Shown here: piece after piece, positions 54,888-63,278 of the stretch | How the letters are laid out: each line of letters starts with the position of its first letter | How positions within the stretch are numbered: position 1 is the stretch's first letter | Assembly (NCBI GenBank): GCA_029975965.1 | Contig: JARKOV010000114.1 | Span: forward strand, 67,964 to 131,963 | Source of the DNA: Anaerolinea sp. | Lineage (GTDB): Bacteria; Chloroflexota; Anaerolineae; Anaerolineales; Anaerolineaceae | Length of the DNA: 64,000 bases | Direction of reading: 5' to 3' | Made by a program: the position numbers and the translations under genes | The notes under the pieces: model-generated | What the model saw: only the letters and a program-made list of their open reading frames with translations | Told to the model about the DNA's origin: nothing | Database searches by the model: none

Positions 54888-56024
54888 TTACTCTTCCTCC
54901 ACACGGCGCGCGACGCGGATGCGGTAACGCAGCAGGAAATCGCTGGCGATCAAACAGACCAGGATGATGCCGTTCATCATCTTGGGGATTCCGGAGGGTT
55001 GGATTTCACGCCCGGCCAGGATGAGCGCGCCAAATAAGATCGAGACGGGCACAATGGCAAACGGATTGAGCTTGGCCAGCCAGGCGACGATGATCCCGGT
55101 AAACCCATAGCCGGGCGAGATGGCTCCTTGCAGGCGGTGCACCACGCCGGTGATTTCAGACATCCCTGCCAGGCCGGCCAGCGCGCCGGAGAGCATCATC
55201 ACCAGCATGGTGTTGCGCGCGATGGAGATGCCGGCGTATTGGGCGGCGCGGGGGTTGTCACCGATCAGTCGAATTTCATAGCCCCACTGGCTGCGGTAGA
55301 GGATCAACCAGAGCACCACCACCGCGACCAATCCCAGGATCAACCCGAAGTGGGTGGTGAGGCCGCGGAAGAGCGGCACCTCGGCGGCGTAATCCGACAG
55401 GCGCGGTAGCCAGGCGTTCTTGGGGAACACTTTGGACATCTGGAACCCGCCTTCGGTCCAAACGGCGAAGATCCAGTAGTTGTTCCACGAGATGGCGATG
55501 TAGTTCATCATCAGGGTCGAGATGACCTCGTTGACGTTGAACTTCGCCTTGAGAAAACCGGGGATTAAGCCCCAGACCGCCCCGCAGGCCATGCCGGCGA
55601 CGACCATGACGGTGATGAAGAGCCAACGCGGCGTTTCGGCAGGGAGCAAGGGGGTGAGCACCACGGCGCTGGCGCCAAACGCGCCGACGAAGAACTGTCC
55701 CTCGGCGCCGATGTTCCAGATTTTCATGCGGAATGCCAGGGCGCAGGCCAGGCCGACGATGATCAGCGGGGTGGCTTTGACCAGCGTATCGGAGAGCACA
55801 CCGATGCTGCCGAAGGCCGCCTTGCCGATGTGGGCGTAGGTAGCCCATGGGTCGCCCCCGGCGATCGCCAGGATGACCGCGCCGATTAACAGCGCGATCA
55901 CGACCGATGCGAAGGAAAGGAAAACCGGGTACCAGCGCGGCGGCTGGTTGAGGCGCGGCTCCAGCGTGATGCGGAACGGAAGGCGATCGAGCAGGCCCGG
56001 GCGCGGGACGTTGGACTCAGCCAT
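54888..56024 (-). CDS. ABC permease, nucleoside/simple-sugar type (NupP/YufP-like)
   Basis: 378 residues, BPD_transp_2 family with AFRMKIWNIGAEGQFFVGAFGA as signature and FNVNEVISTLMMNYIA typical of nucleoside permeases. Its ATG overlaps the ATPase stop by 8 bases. Works with the NupQ-like permease. Confidence 0.93.
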   Translation of the reverse strand: MAESNVPRPGLLDRLPFRITLEPRLNQPPRWYPVFLSFASVVIALLIGAVILAIAGGDPWATYAHIGKAAFGSIGVLSDTLVKATPLIIVGLACALAFRMKIWNIGAEGQFFVGAFGASAVVLTPLLPAETPRWLFITVMVVAGMACGAVWGLIPGFLKAKFNVNEVISTLMMNYIAISWNNYWIFAVWTEGGFQMSKVFPKNAWLPRLSDYAAEVPLFRGLTTHFGLILGLVAVVVLWLILYRSQWGYEIRLIGDNPRAAQYAGISIARNTMLVMMLSGALAGLAGMSEITGVVHRLQGAISPGYGFTGIIVAWLAKLNPFAIVPVSILFGALILAGREIQPSGIPKMMNGIILVCLIASDFLLRYRIRVARRVEEE

Positions 56025-57579
56025 GCTTCACCTCGGACGGCTCAATCTGGTCTTGCGGGGTGCCGGTCATCATCATGCCAATCTTATCGATGTCGCCGTC
56101 GCGCACTTCGCCCATGATCTTCCCTTCGTAGATCACCACCACCCGGTCGCTGAGGTCGATGAGCTCTTCCAACTCTTCCGAGATGACCAGGATGGCTGCC
56201 CCGTTCTCTCGTTGGGCAAGCAGCAGGCGGTGCACGCCTTCGATGGCGCCCACATCCAGGCCGCGGGTGGGCTGCATGGCGATCATCAGGTTGGGCTGGC
56301 TGGAGATCTCCCGCGCCAGGATGACGCGCTGCAGGTTGCCGCCGGAGAGCAGGCGTACCGGCGTTTCGAGGGTGGGCACGATGATCTCGTAGCTGTTCTT
56401 TAGCTGTTCGGCGTAACCAGCGGCGGCAACCGCGTTGAACATCCAACCGCGACCGATCGGCGCCTGGTTATATTTCTTCATGATCACGTTGTCGGTGATG
56501 CTCAGGTTGGGAGCCGTGCCGACGTGGGTGCGGTCCTCGGGAATGTGGGACACCCCGCGCCGGATGCCGTGCCGCACCGACCGGTTGGTGATGTCATCCC
56601 CGTTGACGATGATGCGGCCCTGCCTGGCTTTGCGCAAGCCGGTGATCACGTCGGCCAGCTCGCGCTGCCCGTTGCCAGCCACGCCGGCCAGCCCGACGAT
56701 CTCTCCCTGGCGAACCTGCAAGTTGATCCCCTGCAGCGCTTTCAAGCCTTTGTCATTGTCTGCCCACAGGTTTTCGATCGATAACACGATCTCACCTGGC
56801 TCGACCGGTTTCTTATCCAGGCGAAGGATCACATCCCGTCCGACCATCAGGCGGGCCAGTTCTTGCAAGGTCACCTCGGCGGTGCGGATGCCGCTGGCGG
56901 TGACCTTCCCCCGGCGGAGCACGGTGATGCGGTCGGAGATTTTCATCACTTCGTGCAGCTTATGGCTGATGAAGATGATCGATTTGCCCTCGGCGACCAT
57001 TGCCCGCAGGGTGGCGAACAGGTCTCCCACCTCGCTGGGAGCCAGCACGGCGGTGGGCTCGTCCATGATGAGGATATTTGCCCCACGGTAGAGCATTTTG
57101 AGGATTTCTACCCGCTGCTGCTCGCCGACCGAGAGCTGCCAGACCCGCGCTTTGGGATCCACTTTCATGCCGAAACGCTCGCTCAATTCGGCGATTTCCT
57201 GGTCGTAGCGGCTGATTTGCATGCGAAAGCGGGGTTTTTCGAGGCCAAGCAGGATATTTTCGGTGACGGTTTGCGAGGGCACGAGCATGAAGTGCTGGTG
57301 GATCATCCCAATCCCGGCCTGGATGGCGTCGCGGGGTGAGGCGAAGGTCACCGGCCGGCCATCTACCAGGATGGTGCCGGTGTCTGGACGATAAAGCCCG
57401 GCCAGGATGTTCATCAATGTGCTTTTCCCGGCGCCATTCTCGCCCAGCAAGGCGTGGATTTCGCCTTTCTGCAGGTTGAAATCCACGTGGTCGTTGGCCA
57501 GCACGCCCGGGAACCGCTTGACGATGCGCTGCATGCTGACCACGGGAGCTTGCTCGATCGGGTTATCGGGTTGAGTCAA
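56017..57579 (-). CDS. ABC transporter ATPase with two nucleotide-binding domains (NupO-like)
   Basis: 520 residues, two ABC domains. The first has LGENGAGKSTLMN, LSVGEQQRVEILK and ILIMDEPTAVL; the second has degenerate Walker A (AGVAGNGQRELADV) and LLSGGNLQRVILARE with MIAMQPTRGLD, as usual for sugar and nucleoside importers. Starts at TTG 57579. It drives the import of the ligand bound by the BMP lipoprotein encoded just upstream. Confidence 0.95.
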   Translation of the reverse strand: MTQPDNPIEQAPVVSMQRIVKRFPGVLANDHVDFNLQKGEIHALLGENGAGKSTLMNILAGLYRPDTGTILVDGRPVTFASPRDAIQAGIGMIHQHFMLVPSQTVTENILLGLEKPRFRMQISRYDQEIAELSERFGMKVDPKARVWQLSVGEQQRVEILKMLYRGANILIMDEPTAVLAPSEVGDLFATLRAMVAEGKSIIFISHKLHEVMKISDRITVLRRGKVTASGIRTAEVTLQELARLMVGRDVILRLDKKPVEPGEIVLSIENLWADNDKGLKALQGINLQVRQGEIVGLAGVAGNGQRELADVITGLRKARQGRIIVNGDDITNRSVRHGIRRGVSHIPEDRTHVGTAPNLSITDNVIMKKYNQAPIGRGWMFNAVAAAGYAEQLKNSYEIIVPTLETPVRLLSGGNLQRVILAREISSQPNLMIAMQPTRGLDVGAIEGVHRLLLAQRENGAAILVISEELEELIDLSDRVVVIYEGKIMGEVRDGDIDKIGMMMTGTPQDQIEPSEVKHG

Positions 57580-57668
57580 TGGAACCTCGCCTGGGTAGAA
57601 TTATCGCACCGAAGGGGACCCCTGTAAAGCACAGCCCAAAGGCTGACTGGGTCTTTACCGGTAAGATG

Positions 57669-57695
57669 AAGGGGCGGAGCGCCGCTCCGCCCCTT
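57669..57695. repeat. REP-like palindrome, copy 3 (possible terminator)
   Basis: Perfect 12-bp arms AAGGGGCGGAGC and GCTCCGCCCCTT around GCC. Compared with copy 2 (37609-37637) the stem differs by one compensatory base pair. It sits between the BMP gene stop and the ATPase start, where it could also attenuate the operon. Confidence 0.7.
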
Positions 57696-57727
57696 TGCAG
57701 GTCATTTTACCGCATGCTGCGGGTGAC

Positions 57728-58972
57728 TCAGTCGGTCTTCGGCAGCTCGGCGGTGATGCCTTCGACCCACCACTTCATGCAGTATTTGCAGCCCAGGCCG
57801 TACTCGGGGAACTGGTCGAGGTCGATCTGGGTCAGCGCTTCGCCGGCAGGGACGATCTCTTTGCCGGTGTTATCGTTGATTGGGCCGGAGAAGACGTTGA
57901 AGCGGTTGAACTCGCCGGTCAGCGATTTTGCCACCAGGTCTTTCACCTCGTTGACCACCTCGGGCGGCAGCTCGGACACACCCTTGGGCATCGTCTCGCC
58001 TTCCATGAAGCCAAAGAGACCCAGGCCGCCGGTGTCGGCGTCGAAGTAATGCCAGCCGGGTTTGTAGGTCTTGTCGATGGTCTGCTGGGTGATCTCGGCG
58101 TACACGGGTCCCCAGATCCAATAAGGCGCGGTCAGGCAGCGCTCGGCTTTGCAAGAGCCGTACCAGTCATAGGTGACGCCCCATTTGCCCTTCTCGGTGG
58201 CCACATCGGCCACAGCCGGCGTGTCGGCGCCGGTGAAGACCACCTGCGCGCCCGCATCGAACAACGAAGCGGCGGCTTCTTTCTCTTTCACCGGGTCGTG
58301 CCAGGTGTTAATCCAGCGCACGTCCATGGTGCATTCGGGGCAGGTCTTGCGCATGCCCAGGGCGATGGCGTTGCCCAGGCGCAGCTCCTCAGGGATGGGG
58401 AAGGTCGCCATGTAGCCCAGCTTGGTCACGCCGTCCATCTTGGCCCGCGCGCCTGCCAGCATTCCGGCCAGGTATTTCATCGTCTCCATGCCGCCGAACA
58501 GGTTGCCGAAGTTGGTCTCGTTCGATTTGATCCCGGAGATGTGGATGTACATGATGTCGGGGAATTCGCCCGCCACGGTTTCCATTGGGTCCATGAAGCC
58601 GTAAGAGGTGCCGAAGATCAGGTTAAAACCCTTGCGCGAGAGCGCGCGGAAAACCTGCTCAGAATCGGCGCCTTCAGGCACATTCTCGATATAAGCGATG
58701 TGCGTGTTGGGGACGTTCGCCTTGACGTACTCCAGGCCTTCGTAATGGGCCTGAGACCAGCCGCCGTCATCGTGGGGGCCGATCAGGACCATGGCGACAT
58801 TGAATTTCCCCTCTTGGACTTCAGGGATCTGGAATCCGCCGACTTGCTCGGCAGTCGGCTGCACTTCGGGCGCCTGGGTGGCAGCCGGGGTTGCCGGGGT
58901 GCCGCAAGCGGTCAGTGCAAAGGCCAGGATCAACACAAAGGCCAGGCCGCGGAACAAAGCAGTTTGTTTCAT
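57728..58972 (-). CDS. BMP family nucleoside-binding lipoprotein
   Basis: 414 residues with lipobox LTAC (about residue 23), Ala/Pro/Thr-rich spacer, then the Bmp/PnrA fold: VAMVLIGPHDDGGWSQAHYEGLEYV, GTSYGFMDPM and TKLGYMATFPIPEE. It captures nucleosides or related purines and hands them to the ABC permeases downstream. GGAGGAG precedes the ATG at 58972. Four Cys pairs late in the protein (CPEC, GSCKAERC, GCKYC) are notable. Confidence 0.93.
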   Translation of the reverse strand: MKQTALFRGLAFVLILAFALTACGTPATPAATQAPEVQPTAEQVGGFQIPEVQEGKFNVAMVLIGPHDDGGWSQAHYEGLEYVKANVPNTHIAYIENVPEGADSEQVFRALSRKGFNLIFGTSYGFMDPMETVAGEFPDIMYIHISGIKSNETNFGNLFGGMETMKYLAGMLAGARAKMDGVTKLGYMATFPIPEELRLGNAIALGMRKTCPECTMDVRWINTWHDPVKEKEAAASLFDAGAQVVFTGADTPAVADVATEKGKWGVTYDWYGSCKAERCLTAPYWIWGPVYAEITQQTIDKTYKPGWHYFDADTGGLGLFGFMEGETMPKGVSELPPEVVNEVKDLVAKSLTGEFNRFNVFSGPINDNTGKEIVPAGEALTQIDLDQFPEYGLGCKYCMKWWVEGITAELPKTD

Positions 58973-59239
58973 TACGATTCTCCTCCAAATTGAACTTGGT
59001 GACTCGACACAGGAACGAAAAAACAAATCTGTGAGGGGGATGCTCGGGGAAACACCTCCTTTTTTTAATCGACCGTGAAAAGCTGGTAGGGAACAGAAAA
59101 TTGGTTTTACGCCAGCCGCCAGGGAATCTAATTTACGGTTATTCTTGGTGTGGCGACTACACTCCATATTTTACATCGAATCTGTCCCGTGCAAGCGCCC
59201 ATTTGGGTGACATTTTTCCCGAAATTCCCCTCGGCTGGC

Positions 59240-59245
59240 TATAAT
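59240..59245 (+). promoter_or_regulatory. -10 box giving a probably leaderless message
   Basis: TATAAT ends 6 bases before the GTG at 59252, so transcription would begin at or next to the start codon. There is no Shine-Dalgarno; the -35 region is weak. Confidence 0.5.
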
Positions 59246-59251
59246 CATTGC

Positions 59252-60052
59252 GTGATCCACGATCCCTCCCCTCATGGCGATGTGAACCTGGCCCTGTGCC
59301 GGCTGTCTGATGCCCTGGAGGACGTGCTGGGCGAGCAAATGGTGGGTTTTTATCTGCACGGCTCGCTCGCGGCGGGAGACTTCAACCCGGCGAGCAGCGA
59401 CATCGATTTCCTGGTGGTGACCGAGTCCGAGTTGCCGGCCGATATGCTGGTCGCCCTCGAACGCATGCACGGGCAGCTGCACTCCGGCGGATCAAAATGG
59501 GCCAGGAAAATGGAGGGCTCGTACATCCCACGGGCTGCGCTGCGCCGTTACGATCCGGCCAACGCTGTCCACCCGGTACTGCGCGTGGACGGCAGTTTCG
59601 GCGTCGAGGGGCACGGCCCAGACTGGATTTTGCAGCGCCACGTGATCCGCGAGCACGGGATCGCCTTGCGGGGACCTGACCTCAAGGGGTTAATCGACCC
59701 CGTCCCGGCTGAAGATTTGCGCCGGTCGTCGTTGGGCATCCTGCGCGAGTGGTGGCAGCCCATGCTGGAAGACACCTCGCGGTTAGCCAGCCGCGAATAC
59801 CAGGCTTACGCCGCGCTGACCATGTGCCGCATCCTGTACACGCTGGAACACGGCGAGGTGGTCTCAAAACCGGCGGCTGCCAGGTGGTTCGTGGAAGGCG
59901 CCGGCGCGAGCTGGCGCGGCCTGGTCGAGCAGGCACTGGCCTGGCCCGGCGGAGCGCAGCCGGACCGGCTGGCGGAAACCTGCGCGTTGATCCGTTACAC
60001 GTTGAAGCGCAGCGACTTTTACGGGCGAGATGGCTCGCTTCGTTCAGAATGA
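59252..60052 (+). CDS. Nucleotidyltransferase, aminoglycoside-adenylyltransferase-like
   Basis: 266 residues. The Pol-beta-type nucleotidyltransferase motif is LHGSLAAGDFNPASSDIDFLVV (GS at 37-38, Asp50 and Asp52), followed by an all-helical C-terminal domain (DUF4111-like) as in ANT(3'') and ANT(9). Resistance is one possibility; chromosomal homologues often have other substrates. GTG 59252 chosen because the sequence upstream is promoter-like. Confidence 0.82.
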   Translation: MIHDPSPHGDVNLALCRLSDALEDVLGEQMVGFYLHGSLAAGDFNPASSDIDFLVVTESELPADMLVALERMHGQLHSGGSKWARKMEGSYIPRAALRRYDPANAVHPVLRVDGSFGVEGHGPDWILQRHVIREHGIALRGPDLKGLIDPVPAEDLRRSSLGILREWWQPMLEDTSRLASREYQAYAALTMCRILYTLEHGEVVSKPAAARWFVEGAGASWRGLVEQALAWPGGAQPDRLAETCALIRYTLKRSDFYGRDGSLRSE

Positions 60053-60072
60053 TGGCGGCGGGTTTCTTTTCG

Positions 60073-60096
60073 CCTCTGGTTGAGAGGTTGCGAAAT
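60073..60096 (+). repeat. Partial third copy of the palindromic element
   Basis: CCTCTGGTTGAGAGGTTGCG and the following AAAT match the right half of the element at 16936-16960 including the flanking GCGAAAT. Confidence 0.45.
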
Positions 60097-60169
60097 TGTT
60101 ATACTAAAAAGGCAAAAGGTGTAGGGTTTGATCTAAACTCAACTCAACTGATCCAGAAAGCGGGGCGAT

Positions 60170-61105
60170 ATGGTCTCCATCCTTTTCCTGTCTGCCGATC
60201 CCACCAATGCAACCCGGCTGCGCCTGGGCGAAGAAGCGCGCGAGATCGAGGAAAAATTGCGCCTGTCGCGTCACCGGGATAACTTCGAGCTGGAGACAAA
60301 ATGGTCGGCGCGCCCGCACGATATCAGCCAGGCGCTGCTGGATCTCAACCCCCAAATTGTCCATTTCAGCGGGCACGGAAGCCCTGACGGCTCTTTGTGC
60401 GTGGAGAATGTGAACGGGAAAGTCCAGGCGATTTCACCGGATGCGCTGGCCTCGCTGTTCGAAAATTTCGCCGACGTGGTGCAGTGCGTGATCCTCAACG
60501 CCTGTTTTTCGATCCAGCAGGCAGAGGCCGTCTCGCGGCACATCCCTTATGTGATCGGCATGAGCCGCGAGGTGGGCGACCGCGCGTCGATCGCCTTTGC
60601 GATCGGTTTTTACCAGGCGTTGGGGGCGGGGCGCTCGATCGACCAGGCGTTTAAGTTGGGCGTAGTGGCGATTCGCATGCAGGGCATTGCCGAACATCTC
60701 ACCCCGGTGCTGATCAAAGACCACGATCTGTCGGGCATCGGGCGTGTCTCGCCGCCGGAGACCGCCCCGGTGACCCCGGCCAGGCGCGATACCCGCGGCT
60801 GGGAGGAGCGGGAGCCTGAACCGGCCCGGACGCCTCCAGTCGCCGCCCGGCAGAAACAGTCGGCGCGCTCGGAAAGCGCCTTGATGCAGGATTTTGCGGG
60901 TTTTGCCCAGGAACTGGGCGTCGATCCCGGCCTGATCACAAAGCGGGCGCGCTTGCGGGAAGACCTGGAGATGGATTCACTCGACCTGGTGGAATTGATC
61001 ATGATGATCGAGGATCGCTATTCGATCGAGATATCGGACGAAGACGCACAGCGGATCGAGACGGTCGGGGATGGGATTGAGTTCTTAAAGCAGGTCTTGA
61101 GATAA
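60170..61105 (+). CDS. CHAT (caspase-like) protease domain fused to an acyl carrier protein
   Basis: 311 residues. Residues 1-185 are a CHAT domain with the catalytic dyad His69 (VHFSGHGS) and Cys112 (LNACFS), plus the family start ILFLSADPTNATRLRLGEE and GRSIDQAFKLG. Residues 186-235 are a Pro/Arg linker. Residues 236-311 are an acyl carrier protein domain: MDSLDLVELIMMIEDRY with the phosphopantetheine Ser270, then ISDEDAQRIETVGDGIEFL. CHAT proteases act as effectors in conflict systems. ACP modification would tether an acyl group to the protease. The frame is continuous and spacing is normal for both domains. Confidence 0.9.
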   Translation: MVSILFLSADPTNATRLRLGEEAREIEEKLRLSRHRDNFELETKWSARPHDISQALLDLNPQIVHFSGHGSPDGSLCVENVNGKVQAISPDALASLFENFADVVQCVILNACFSIQQAEAVSRHIPYVIGMSREVGDRASIAFAIGFYQALGAGRSIDQAFKLGVVAIRMQGIAEHLTPVLIKDHDLSGIGRVSPPETAPVTPARRDTRGWEEREPEPARTPPVAARQKQSARSESALMQDFAGFAQELGVDPGLITKRARLREDLEMDSLDLVELIMMIEDRYSIEISDEDAQRIETVGDGIEFLKQVLR

Positions 61106-61129
61106 TCGTGCGAGGGGTGGTTCATTGAA

Positions 61130-61159
61130 AGCGGGGGCCCGGCATGCCGTGCCCCCGCT
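61130..61159. terminator. Hairpin between convergent genes
   Basis: Arms AGCGGGGGC (61130-61138) and GCCCCCGCT (61151-61159), inner palindrome CGGCATGCCG. Between the stops of the CHAT-ACP gene and carbamate kinase; no T run. Confidence 0.55.
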
Positions 61160-61189
61160 GGTCATCCATCAACTCAACGCAATAGACTG

Positions 61190-62143
61190 TCAGGGCACAA
61201 TCCAGGTGCCGGTCTCGCCCTTGAGGGCGCGGCCGATGTTGTCTGGATTGGTGATCAGGGCCTCTTTTCCGCCGTGCTCCAGGTAGTTGATAATGGCCTG
61301 GATCTTGGGCAGCATCGAGCCTTTAGCAAAATGCCCCTCCGCCATGTAGGCTTTGGCCTCGGCGACCGTCATGCGATCGATCCATTTCTCGTTGGGCTTG
61401 CCGTAGTTCAGGGCCACTTTTTCGACCGCGGTGGAGATGACGAACAGGTCAGCGTTGATCTCCTGCGCCAGCAGGCTGGAGGCGTAATCTTTGTCGATCA
61501 CCGCGGCGGTGCCAACATAATCGCCGTTCTCTTTCTCGATCACGGGGATGCCGCCTCCGCCGACGGTGATCACGATCACGCCGGCTTCGATCAGCGCTTT
61601 CACCGTCTCCAATTCGACCACGTCTTTTGGCAGGGGGGAGGCGACCACGCGCCGCCAGCCGCGCCCGGCGTCTTCGACCACGTTCCAGCCCAGATCTTGC
61701 GCTTTGTGCTTGGCTTCCGCTTCATCCATAAAGCCGCCGATTGGCTTGGTGGGATGCTGGAAGGCCGGGTCGTTGACATCGACCAGCACCTGGGTGATGA
61801 CGGTGGCGACGTTCTGCTTGATCTTGCGTTTGAACAGCTCGTTCTGCAGGTTCTGCTGCAGCAGGTAGCCGATCAAGCCCTGGCTCTCCGCGCCGCACAC
61901 ATCCAGGGGGGTCTCGGCGATGTTCTCGTGCTTGGCAGCCACTTCGGACTGGCGCAAGATCAACCCGACCTGCGGCCCGTTGCCGTGTCCAATCGCCACG
62001 TTCCAACCCGCCTCGATCATGTCGGCGATGTGGTAGGTGGTATCTTTAGCGGCCTGATACTGGTCCTCAATTTTTTGGTGGTTGTTGTCTTTGATCAGCG
62101 AATTTCCACCAATTGCGATCACAGCGATCTTTTTGTCAGACAT
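61190..62143 (-). CDS. arcC: Carbamate kinase
   Basis: 317 residues, full length. AIGGNSL, GHGNGPQVG, TVGGGGIPV and DKDYASSLLA are the amino-acid-kinase family motifs of carbamate kinases. It makes ATP from carbamoyl phosphate, the energy step of ureide or citrulline breakdown. It lies 53 bases downstream of a transcarbamylase gene on the same strand. Confidence 0.96.
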   Translation of the reverse strand: MSDKKIAVIAIGGNSLIKDNNHQKIEDQYQAAKDTTYHIADMIEAGWNVAIGHGNGPQVGLILRQSEVAAKHENIAETPLDVCGAESQGLIGYLLQQNLQNELFKRKIKQNVATVITQVLVDVNDPAFQHPTKPIGGFMDEAEAKHKAQDLGWNVVEDAGRGWRRVVASPLPKDVVELETVKALIEAGVIVITVGGGGIPVIEKENGDYVGTAAVIDKDYASSLLAQEINADLFVISTAVEKVALNYGKPNEKWIDRMTVAEAKAYMAEGHFAKGSMLPKIQAIINYLEHGGKEALITNPDNIGRALKGETGTWIVP

Positions 62144-62196
62144 AGGTTCTCCAGGTAATCAATGTAATGCTTGGTTAAGACGGTTTGGACGACCAA

Positions 62197-63177
62197 TTAG
62201 CCCATGGTGAGGGCCATGACGGCCTTTTGCGCGTGCAGGCGGTTCTCTGCCTCGTCATACACGACCGAATTGGGGCCGTCGATCACCTCATCGGTGACCT
62301 CGATGTTGCGGTCTGCGGGGAGCGGGTGCATGTAGATGGCGTCTTCTTTGGCCAGCCGCATGCGGCGCTGGTCGGTGATCCAGCTCGAATACTTCTGGAT
62401 GATCTCCGCGCCCTGTTTTTCATCCGGCGTGTGCACCATGGCGCCCCACGACTTGGCGTAAACGATATCGGCGTCTTTGAAGCCCGCGTCCATATCATCC
62501 ACCACCTCGAAGCCGGTGCCAAACTTGCGCGCCTGCTCGCGGGCCTGATCCATGATCTCGGGCATCAGCTTGAACTCGGGCGGGTGCGCCAGGACCACAT
62601 CCAGGCCGAAGCGGGGCATTTGCAGGATGAGGCTCTGCGGCACCGACATCGGTTTCTGGTACGAGGCGGCGTAAGCCCATGAGACGACCATCTTCTTGCG
62701 GCGCAAGTCGCGACCTTTCTTCTCCCAGATGGTCAGCAGGTCGGCCAGGCATTGGAACGGATGGTAAACATCGCATTGCATGTTCAGCACGGGCACGCGC
62801 GAGTACCTGGCAACCTCATTCAGGTAGGGGTTGCCCTTGGTCCACTCGACGTGGCGAATGGCCAGCCCGTCGTAATAGCGCCCGAGGATCTCGCCGATCT
62901 CCTTGGCGGTGTCGCCGTGGGAGATCTGCGTGGTGCGCGACTCGATGAAGGCGGCGTGCCCGCCGAGCTGGGCCATGCCGGCCTCAAAGGAGCCGCGCGT
63001 GCGCGTGCTGCTGAAGAAGAACAGCATCGCCAGGGTCTTGTCGCGCAGGTGGGCGTGCGCTTCGTTCAACGCGCGCTTGCGCTTCAGGTCGAGGGCGACG
63101 TCCAGGACGGTCTCGACTTCCTCTTTGCTGAAGTCGAGGTCGCCGATCAGGTCGCGGCCATGTAAAAAGGTTTGCAT
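62197..63177 (-). CDS. Transcarbamylase of the YgeW (knotted) type
   Basis: 326 residues. SSTRTR at 56-61 binds carbamoyl phosphate; HPFQCLADLL is the HPxQ motif; VVSWAYAASYQKPMSVPQS and FKDADIVYAKSWG resemble E. coli YgeW closely. The ligand loop is MHPLPADR rather than the HCLP of ornithine transcarbamylases, so the substrate is not ornithine for certain. Probably feeds carbamoyl phosphate to the adjacent carbamate kinase. GGAGG precedes the ATG at 63177; longer starts lack a site. Confidence 0.88.
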   Translation of the reverse strand: MQTFLHGRDLIGDLDFSKEEVETVLDVALDLKRKRALNEAHAHLRDKTLAMLFFFSSTRTRGSFEAGMAQLGGHAAFIESRTTQISHGDTAKEIGEILGRYYDGLAIRHVEWTKGNPYLNEVARYSRVPVLNMQCDVYHPFQCLADLLTIWEKKGRDLRRKKMVVSWAYAASYQKPMSVPQSLILQMPRFGLDVVLAHPPEFKLMPEIMDQAREQARKFGTGFEVVDDMDAGFKDADIVYAKSWGAMVHTPDEKQGAEIIQKYSSWITDQRRMRLAKEDAIYMHPLPADRNIEVTDEVIDGPNSVVYDEAENRLHAQKAVMALTMG

Positions 63178-63278
63178 AGTTCCTCCGAGGGAGCGATCAG
63201 CTTCAGCGGTTCGCCAGAGAGCCGTTGGTGACCGACTCTGTGCTGCAAAAAAGCTGAATGCTGACCGCTGACACCTTT

